A stretch of 7,180 bases of DNA from the NCBI GenBank assembly GCA_035691065.1, contig DASSJT010000107.1, forward strand, positions 1-7,180. Reading direction: 5' to 3'. Positions 1 to 5,800 of the stretch are shown here, piece after piece. Positions within the stretch are counted from its first letter, which is position 1; each line of letters begins with the position of its first letter. The notes beneath the pieces were generated by a model. It searched no databases and was not told where the DNA came from. It saw only the letters and a program-made list of their open reading frames with translations. The DNA is from DASSJT01 sp035691065 (GTDB lineage Bacteria > Actinomycetota > Actinomycetes > Actinomycetales > Dermatophilaceae). The position numbers were made by a program, and so were the translations under genes.

Positions 1-1395
1 GGACACCCCGACCACGTCTGGGTTGGGCTGGAGGAGGTCTACGAGACCAAGAACGCCGGCGCCAGCTGGACCACGCCCGGGCCGTACTGGAACTTCGGGT
101 TCAGCTGCTGGAACATCTCCGACTCCAAGAACACCTGCCCGCAGACGACGCACGCTGACCAGCACTCGATCGTGGTCGAGGGCGGCCGGGTCTACGTCGG
201 CAACGACGGCGGCGTGAAGTCGCGTCCGGTCAACGGCACGCTGGACAGCCTCGGGCATGCCAACGACTGGACCAACCTGTCCCAGGGCCTCGGCACCCTG
301 CAGTACTACTCGGTGGGCGTCGGCGCCGACCCGGAGCGCGGCGGGTATGCCGTGTTCGGCGGGCTCCAGGACAACGGCGGCTCCCTGCTGCGCGGCGACC
401 GCAAGGACAACCAGGGCAACACCGAGATGGTCTCGCCCTTCGGCGGCGATGGCGGCGACAGCATCGTCGACCCGAAGAACGGGTGCCACATCCTCGACGA
501 GTACGTCTACCTCGAGCTGTGGATGACGACCAACTGCGGCCAGACCGACGGTTCCAAGAGCGCGATCATCGACCTGGCCGTGCCGGACTCCAACCCCCGG
601 TTCACCGCACCGTTCCGGGTGGTCCGCGGCTCCGAGAACACCGGTGACCACGCCAGCGAGCGCTGGGTCGCCGGCGGCAACGCCGTCTGGACCCACGACC
701 TGGCCTTCTCCACCACGGCCGACCAGGCCGAGAGCCTGGCCAACCACGGCTGGACGAAGCGGGCCACGCTGGGCACCGGTGGCCGCATGGTCGTCGGCCT
801 CGACGCCGTCGCCGACCCGAGCGCCAAGCGCGACGCCACCAAGGACGTCGTGGTCGCGGCATGGTGCGGTGAGTCCAACTGCAACAGCACCGGATTCACC
901 CGCGGTGTCCAGACCAACTTCGGCGGCAGCTGGCACGAGCTCGACATGACCGGCCTCCCCAGCCGCTACCCGAGCGGCGTGTTCATCGACAACGTCGGCG
1001 CCGACACCGCCACGGTCTACCTCGTGTTCAACGGCTACAACCGCCGCTTCATCGAGGGCCCGGGCGCGGCCCAGGACCACGTCTGGAAGGGCGTCATGAG
1101 CAAGAGCGGTGGCGTCACGTGGACCAACGAGTCGGCCGGGACTCCGGACGTCCCGTTCAACGACGTCACCCGCGTCGGTGACAAGCTGGTCGCCGCGACA
1201 GACTACGGCGTGCTCGTCGGATCCATCGACACCAGCGGCGACGTGAGCGGCTGGAAGCGGATCGGCGGCGTGTCCGGGAGCGCGGGAGCCCTCCCGCTGA
1301 CCACGGTGTTCGACATCACCGTCGCACCTGACGGCTATCTCTACGCGGGCACCCACGGCCGCGGGATCTGGAAGGTCTCCCTGAGCAGCCTCTAG
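1..1395 (+). CDS. Secreted-type BNR/Asp-box beta-propeller protein (glycosyl hydrolase/VPS10-like), 5' truncated
   Basis: The frame is open from the first base and ends at TAG 1393-1395, giving 464 visible residues; the N-terminus and any signal peptide lie outside. Propeller-blade features seen: Asp-box-like turns TKNAGASW (16-23), TNFGGSW (305-311) and SKSGGVTW (367-374); D-Q-H (53-55) followed by GNDGG (67-71); LQDNGG (122-127); FGGDGGD (147-153); and a closing blade with YAGTHGRGIW (448-457). These are typical of WD40/YVTN/BNR-like proteins related to sialidase, GH74 and sortilin folds. The Asp boxes are degenerate (Ser or Asn where Asp is usual). Six cysteines (36, 46, 162, 179, 289, 294) suggest disulfides, hence an extracytoplasmic site. 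No catalytic residues could be assigned, so enzyme versus binding protein is open. The protein ends right after the last blade, so no C-terminal anchor is seen. GTG 172 is internal, since homologous-looking propeller sequence precedes it. A hairpin terminator follows 27 bases after the stop. Confidence 0.85.
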   Translation, partial: GHPDHVWVGLEEVYETKNAGASWTTPGPYWNFGFSCWNISDSKNTCPQTTHADQHSIVVEGGRVYVGNDGGVKSRPVNGTLDSLGHANDWTNLSQGLGTLQYYSVGVGADPERGGYAVFGGLQDNGGSLLRGDRKDNQGNTEMVSPFGGDGGDSIVDPKNGCHILDEYVYLELWMTTNCGQTDGSKSAIIDLAVPDSNPRFTAPFRVVRGSENTGDHASERWVAGGNAVWTHDLAFSTTADQAESLANHGWTKRATLGTGGRMVVGLDAVADPSAKRDATKDVVVAAWCGESNCNSTGFTRGVQTNFGGSWHELDMTGLPSRYPSGVFIDNVGADTATVYLVFNGYNRRFIEGPGAAQDHVWKGVMSKSGGVTWTNESAGTPDVPFNDVTRVGDKLVAATDYGVLVGSIDTSGDVSGWKRIGGVSGSAGALPLTTVFDITVAPDGYLYAGTHGRGIWKVSLSSL

Positions 1396-1422
1396 CCGGA
1401 GGCCACCTCAGGGTGGGAACGA

Positions 1423-1456
1423 GAGCGGGTGGCCGGCACATGCCGGCCACCCGCTC
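1423..1456 (+). terminator. Hairpin terminator after the propeller gene
   Basis: The arms 1423-1437 and 1442-1456 are perfectly complementary (15 bp, very GC-rich, core GGCCGGC/GCCGGCC) around a 4-base loop ACAT. It starts 27 bases after the TAG stop. No T-run follows, which is usual for actinobacterial intrinsic-like terminators. Because the downstream gene is convergent, it may act in both directions. Confidence 0.8.
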
Positions 1457-1491
1457 CGCGTCCGGGCCGCTCCAGCCGACGCTGCGCGGAC

Positions 1492-1582
1492 GGTGCGCGG
1501 GAGGGTGCGCGCCCGGTGCGCAGGAGGGTGCGCACGAGGGTGCGCACGAGGGTGCGCGGGAGGGGTGTGCAGGACGGTGCTC
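1492..1582. repeat. ~12-bp tandem repeat, eight units, in convergent intergenic region
   Basis: The core GGTGCGC starts at 1492, 1504, 1515, 1527, 1539 and 1551, with degenerate copies (GGTGTGC, GGTGCTC) at 1564 and 1576; spacings are 12, 11, 12, 12, 12, 13 and 12. Units 1527 and 1539 are identical (GGTGCGCACGAG), and units 1492 and 1551 are identical to each other (GGTGCGCGGGAG). The palindrome GTGCGCAC occurs at 1528-1535 and 1540-1547. An inverted copy of the shared octamer GAGGGTGC lies at 1604-1611, over the stop of the minus-strand gene. No coding role is evident, since both flanking genes end outside it. Slippage-generated minisatellite, transcript-end structure or protein-binding array are all possible. 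Confidence 0.8.
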
Positions 1583-1584
1583 CT

Positions 1585-1600
1585 CCGCGACACGTCGCGG
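1585..1600 (-). terminator. Small hairpin after the zinc-finger gene
   Basis: CCGCGAC (1585-1591) and GTCGCGG (1594-1600) form an inverted repeat; with a 4-base loop the stem is 6 bp. It lies 10 bases past the stop codon of the minus-strand gene, where a terminator would be expected. It is short and has no T-run, so this is a weak call. Confidence 0.4.
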
Positions 1601-1609
1601 CGGGCACCC

Positions 1610-1966
1610 TCAGGTGTGGATGTGGTCGCGCCAGTCGGCCGGTACCCGACCCGCGGGTCCGGGGGCGGGCTGGTCGTCTGGGTGCGCCGGCGGCGGCGCC
1701 AGCTCCAGCCCGTTACCGAACGACGTGTCGCGGTAGTCGTACCACCAGTCCTCGCCGGGCTCGAAGCTGCGGATGACCGGGTGCCCGCTCCCAGCGGCGT
1801 GGGCGCTCGCGTGCTGGCTCGGCGAGGTATCGCAGCAGCCGATGTGCCCGCACAGGGCACAACGGCGCAGGTGCACCCACCACCCGTCGGCCGCGAGGCA
1901 CTCAACGCACCCGGGCCCGCTCGGGGGCACCGCAGGGTCGATCCCGTCCTTGGGCAGGTGCGGCAC
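1610..1966 (-). CDS. UBP-type zinc-finger domain protein
   Basis: This is a 118-aa protein built almost entirely around a ZnF-UBP domain. The candidate zinc ligands are all visible: C20-x2-C23, C36-x2-C39, C44 and H52, H56, H62, around WWVHLRRC (29-36), GHIGCCDTSP (40-49) and HPVIRSFEPGEDWW (62-75). In eukaryotes this domain binds the free C-terminal tail of ubiquitin. Actinobacteria have many short free-standing versions whose partner is unknown, so no specific function is assigned. The C-terminal ~30 residues are Pro-rich and probably flexible. No signal peptide or membrane segment is seen, so it is probably cytoplasmic. I chose GTG 1966-1964 because GGAGG lies 6 bases upstream and the protein reads directly into the domain. 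The same frame stays open further upstream into the neighbouring divergent gene, but without domain content. It is convergent with the propeller gene and divergent from the nucleotidyltransferase gene. Confidence 0.9.
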   Translation of the reverse strand: MPHLPKDGIDPAVPPSGPGCVECLAADGWWVHLRRCALCGHIGCCDTSPSQHASAHAAGSGHPVIRSFEPGEDWWYDYRDTSFGNGLELAPPPAHPDDQPAPGPAGRVPADWRDHIHT

Positions 1967-1972
1967 GGCATA

Positions 1973-1977
1973 CCTCC
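1973..1977 (-). promoter_or_regulatory. Ribosome binding site deciding the GTG start of the zinc-finger gene
   Basis: The minus strand reads GGAGG, then the 6-base spacer TATGCC, then GTG. This favours the GTG over an out-of-frame ATG (1971-1969) lying one base after the SD, which is too close for efficient initiation. A second purine-rich stretch, GAGGAGG, occurs a little further upstream. Confidence 0.75.
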
Positions 1978-2055
1978 TGGTGGTGTCCTCCTCGAAACGT
2001 AGCCGCACGCATGGTTCAGTGGGGCTGTGGGCGGCGCGACGGGTCAGGCCAGACC

Positions 2056-2059
2056 GAGG
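2056..2059 (+). promoter_or_regulatory. Ribosome binding site supporting GTG 2068 of the nucleotidyltransferase
   Basis: GAGG lies 8 bases before GTG 2068, with the spacer TATGCCGG. The in-frame upstream ATG 2011 has no SD-like sequence ahead of it, while the alternative GTG 2077 has only a weak GGGTGG at 2065-2070. Confidence 0.5.
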
Positions 2060-2067
2060 TATGCCGG

Positions 2068-2649
2068 GTGGTCCCGGTGAGGGCCACGGTCGCCGGGGTG
2101 CTCCTAGCCGCCGGCGAGGGGCGCCGGATGGGACAGCCGAAGGCGCTGCTGCGGCGGCGCGACGGCACGCCGCTGCTGTCAGCCGGCATCGCCGCGCTGC
2201 GCGAAGGGGGCTGTGCACCGGTCGTGGTGGTGCTCGGCGCGGCAGCCGACCATGCTCGGGAGCTCGTCGACGAGAGCCAGGCCGTGGTCGTCGAGGCTCT
2301 CGACTGGTCGGAGGGCATGGCCGCGTCACTGCGCGCCGGCTTGGCGGCAGTTGCCGGAGCCGACGCGGTCGTGGTGACGCTCGTCGACCTGCCCGACGTG
2401 GGCGCAGCAGCGGTCCGGCGGGTGGCCAAGGCCGCCGACACCGACCCTGAGGGGGTGCTGGCCCGGGCGACCTATGGCGGCGAGCCTGGGCACCCGGTCC
2501 TGATCGGCAGCGCCCACTGGGCGGCGATCACGAACGAGGTCTTCGGCGACCGTGGCGCTCGGGACTACCTCGACGAGCACTCGCCCCTGCTCATCCCCTG
2601 CGACGACCTCGCCACCGGGCGCGACGTCGACAGCCCGGTCGACCTGTAG
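2068..2649 (+). CDS. MobA/MocA-like nucleotidyltransferase (NTP_transf_3 family)
   Basis: This is a 193-aa, single-domain protein of typical family length. The N-terminal nucleotide-binding signature LAAGEGRRMGQPK spans residues 13-25, with Lys25 in the expected NTP-contacting position. DWSEGMAASLRAGL (79-92) matches the molybdopterin cytidylyltransferase (MocA) subgroup. The metal-binding-type motif LVDLPDV (105-111) replaces the more usual GDQP, and GHPVLIG (141-147), GDRGARDYL (160-168) and the C-terminal DVDSPVDL (186-193) complete the family pattern. MocA enzymes transfer CMP from CTP to Mo-molybdopterin to make the cofactor of xanthine dehydrogenase-type enzymes. Those partners (xdh, cox, xdhC) are absent from the window, so the substrate is unproven; a sugar- or other cofactor-nucleotidyltransferase remains possible. 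I chose GTG 2068 on SD spacing; GTG 2077 (three residues shorter) and ATG 2011 (19 longer) are alternatives. The upstream zinc-finger gene is divergent, and the stop is 151 bases before the carboxylase gene. Confidence 0.82.
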   Translation: MVPVRATVAGVLLAAGEGRRMGQPKALLRRRDGTPLLSAGIAALREGGCAPVVVVLGAAADHARELVDESQAVVVEALDWSEGMAASLRAGLAAVAGADAVVVTLVDLPDVGAAAVRRVAKAADTDPEGVLARATYGGEPGHPVLIGSAHWAAITNEVFGDRGARDYLDEHSPLLIPCDDLATGRDVDSPVDL

Positions 2650-2657
2650 CGTCGCGA

Positions 2658-2673
2658 CGCGGTCCGGGCCGCG
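2658..2673 (+). terminator. Weak hairpin after the nucleotidyltransferase gene
   Basis: CGCGG (2658-2662) pairs with CCGCG (2669-2673) around a 6-base loop, 8 bases after the stop codon. A 12-base perfect palindrome (2649-2660) overlaps the left side and could form an alternative structure. Such GC-rich dyads are common by chance at this base composition. Confidence 0.25.
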
Positions 2674-2698
2674 CGAACGGCAGGACGGTCTGCGGACA

Positions 2699-2712
2699 TT
2701 ACTCGCTAGTCA
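2699..2712. promoter_or_regulatory. Possible operator dyad upstream of the carboxylase gene
   Basis: TTACTCGCTAGTCA is an imperfect palindrome centred between 2705 and 2706: ACT/AGT pair perfectly and the outermost T/A also pairs, with mismatches at two positions. It sits about 90 bases before the carboxylase ATG in a locally less GC-rich stretch, a plausible place for a TetR-type repressor. No matching regulator is in the window and no clear -35/-10 pair was found, so this is a suggestion only. Confidence 0.2.
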
Positions 2713-2786
2713 CCCCCGAGCGGTGAAAGGCTCATCACGTGCGAGGCGCCCCCGGCGCTGGCATGCTGACGCGCGACCCGACGATC

Positions 2787-2791
2787 GGAGG
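2787..2791 (+). promoter_or_regulatory. Ribosome binding site of the carboxylase gene
   Basis: GGAGG lies 9 bases before ATG 2801. The protein begins at this ATG with MFRRIAIVNRGE, the normal beginning of a biotin carboxylase domain, so start and SD agree. Confidence 0.8.
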
Positions 2792-2800
2792 CCCGACCCG

Positions 2801-5800
2801 ATGTTCCGCCGTATCGCCATCGTCAACCGAGGCGAGGCCGCCATGCGCCTCATCCATGCGGTGCGTGACCTCAACGCCATTGGCACCGACCAGCCCATCG
2901 AGACGATCGCCCTGCACACCGAGGGCGAGCGGCGGGCGATGTTCGTGCGCGAGGCCGACCACGCCTACAACCTCGGGCCTGCCGCGAACCGGCCCTACCT
3001 CGACTACGAGGTGCTCGAGCGCGCGCTGCGGGAGACTCGGGCCGACGCGGCCTGGGTCGGCTGGGGCTTCGTGGCCGAGGACCCCGCGTTCGCGGAGCTG
3101 TGCGAACGGGTCGGGGTCACCTTCATCGGGCCGAGCCCCGAGGCGATGCGCAAGCTCGGCGACAAGATCGGCTCCAAGCTGATCGCCGAGGAGGTCGGCG
3201 TGCCGGTCGCGCCCTGGAGCCGCGGCCCGGTCGACTCGATCGACGACGCCCTCGCCCAGGCCAGGACGATCGGGTACCCGCTCATGCTCAAGGCCACGGC
3301 CGGGGGTGGCGGCCGGGGCATCCGCGTGGTCACGTCCGACGACGAGCTCCGCGATGCCTACGACCGCACCCGCGACGAAGCGGCGCGGGCGTTCGGCAGC
3401 GGCGTGGTGTTCCTCGAGCGGCTGGTGACCGGAGCGCGTCACGTCGAGGTGCAGGTCATCGCCGACGGCCAGGGAACGGCCTGGGCGGTCGGCGTGCGCG
3501 ACTGCTCGGTGCAGCGGCGCAACCAGAAGGTGATCGAGGAGTCGGCCTCCCCCGTCCTGGAGCCCGACCAGGTGTCCGACCTGAAGGCGTCGGCGGAGCG
3601 CCTCGCGCTGGCCGTCGGCTACCGGGGTGCCGGCACGGTGGAGTTCCTCTACCACCCCGGCGAGAAGTTCTTCGCGTTCCTCGAGGTCAACACCCGGCTC
3701 CAGGTCGAGCACCCGATCACCGAGGTCACGACGGACCTGGACCTCGTCCAGGCCCAGATCCACGTCGCAGCCGGTGGCCGGCTGGAGGGCGCCCGCCCCG
3801 ATGAGGTTGGGCACGCCATCGAGGCACGGCTCAACGCCGAGGACCCCGACCGCGACTTCGCCCCCTCACCGGGACGCATCGCGCTGCTCAACCTTCCCGC
3901 GGGGCCGGGCATCCGCGTCGACACCGGCGTCGGCGAGGGTGACTCGATCCCGGCCGACTTCGACTCCATGATCGCCAAGATCATCGCCTACGGCCGCACC
4001 CGCGACGAGGCCCTCGCTCGGCTGCGCCGGGCCATGGCCGAGACGACGGTGGTCATCGAGGGCGGGGCGACCAACAAGAGCTTCATCCTCGACCTGCTCG
4101 CGCAACCGGAAGTCGTGGGCGCACCTGCGGGGGCACACGGGGGCGGAGCCCCCGTGTGGGCCGACACCGCTTGGATCGACCGGGTTCGCGGGGAGGGGCG
4201 ACTGGTTTCCCACGCCAACTCCGGGGTCGCGCTGGTCGCGGCAGGCATCGAGGGGTACGAGGAGGAGGAGTCGGTCGAGCGGGCCCGGCTGTTGGAGACC
4301 GCCCACGGCGGCCGCCCGCAGGTCCAGCACCGTGTGGGCCGCGCCATCGACCTCAAGCTGCGCGGCACGGCATACAAGGTCATGGTCACCCGGATCGGGC
4401 CGCACCGTTACCGCGTGGGCGTGTCGACCGGCGCCGAGGAACACCGCGTCGACGCCGACCTGGAGCGACTCGACGCCTACAAGAGCCGCATCACCGTCGG
4501 AGGGCGCACCCACCGCCTCGTCACCGCGACCCACGGCCCGGTCCACCTCGTCGAGGTGGACGGCGTCAGCCATCGCGTGAGCCGCGACGAGGGCGGCGTC
4601 CTGCGCTCGCCCGCGCCGGCGCTGGTGGTGGCCACGCCAGTCCAGGCCGGGGGCGAGGTGGCTGCCGGAGCGCCGGTCCTGGTCCTGGAGAGCATGAAGA
4701 TGGAGACCGTCCTGCCCGCGCCGTTCGTGGCCCGGGTCAAGGAGCTGCTGGTCGCTCCGGGCAGCCAGGTCGAGACCGGGGCGCCGCTGCTGCGCCTCGA
4801 GCCGGTGGGCGACGGCGAACAGGCCGCGGACCCCGGCAGCACCGGCGACGCGGTGGACCTCGACCTGCCCGGGGGGGCCGTTGCCACCCGGGCGGCCGAG
4901 GAGCGGGCCGAGCGGGCGCGGGCCGACCTGACCGCGATGCTGCTCGGCTACGACGTCGACCCACGCGACGAGGGCCGGACCCTCGGCAGCTACCTCGCTG
5001 CCCGGGACGAGCTCGTGACCGACGGTTCCCTGCCGGAGTCGGTGTTGGCTCCCGAGATCGAGATGCTCGGCGTGTTCGCCGACTTCGCCGAGCTGAGCCG
5101 CAACCGCCCGGCCAGCGAGGAGCTGCACGTCGAGAACCGCGTGCACAGCCCCCGCGAGCACTTCCACACCTACCTGCAGAGCCTCGACGTCGAGCGCGGC
5201 GGGCTCCCGGAGCAGTTCCGGAGCAAGCTCGGGCGCGTCCTGCGCCACTACGGCGTGACCGAGCTCGACCGCACCCCCGCACTGGACGAGGCGGTCTTCC
5301 GCGTGTTCCTGGCCCAGCAGCGCTCTGCACCGGACGTGCTGCTCGCCACGACCGTGCTCAAGCGGTGGATCGCCGAGCCGCCGCCGGCCCCGCCGCTCGA
5401 TGCCGCCGCCCGGGACGTCCTGGACCGGCTCGTCGTCGCCACTCAGCTGCGCTTCCCCGTCGTCGGTGACCTGGCCCGCTCGGTGCGGTTCCGCTGGTTC
5501 GAGCAGCCCCTGGTCGACGCCGACCGGGCCAGCGTGCTTGCCGGGGTGAGCGACGAGATAGAAGCGCTCGCCGACCCCGCCGCGCCGAACCGCACCGCCC
5601 GGATCGAGGCGCTCGCGGCCATCCCCGAGCAGATCGTGCGGTTCCTCTGCCAGCGGCTCGAGCACGGCATACCGGCCCAGGAGCCCATGCTCGAGGTGCT
5701 CGTCCGGCGGCACTACCGCGACCACGAGCTGCACAACCTGTGCGAGTTCGCCGGGGGCTCGCGCCCGTTCGCGGCCGCCGACTACACCCTGGACGGCCGG

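Noticed and set aside
172..174. GTG 172 as the start of the propeller gene
   Set aside because: The frame is open from base 1 and residues 1-57 already contain an Asp-box-like turn and the D-Q-H segment, so the gene simply enters from the left.
1408..1971. Minus-strand open frame of 187 codons starting at ATG 1971, running through the zinc-finger gene and the tandem repeats
   Set aside because: Its ATG is only one base from the SD and it does not encode the zinc-finger ligands; the GTG frame does. The repeat-derived HPRA tail has no support as protein.
1978..2067. Promoters for the divergent gene pair
   Set aside because: A TACGTT on the minus strand (2001-1996) could be a -10 for the zinc-finger gene, but no acceptable -35 lies 16-18 bases away, and no convincing pair was found for the plus strand.
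1967..2329. N-terminal extension of the zinc-finger frame to ATG 2329
   Set aside because: The extra residues are Arg/Pro/Ala-rich without a domain and overlap the nucleotidyltransferase gene antisense; a strong SD exists at the GTG 1966 start.
1773..2450. Plus-strand open frame of 225 codons across the divergent region
   Set aside because: It is an Arg/Gly-rich shadow that overlaps two well-supported genes in other frames.
2735..3814. A 359-codon minus-strand open frame over the biotin carboxylase region
   Set aside because: It is the same in-register antisense artefact as the longer one, with no recognisable domain and no SD.
4156..5469. A 437-codon plus-strand open frame overlapping the carboxylase
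   Set aside because: It is an out-of-frame shadow rich in Arg, Gly, Pro and Ala; the carboxylase frame across the same bases contains the BT linker and the biotinyl Lys motif.
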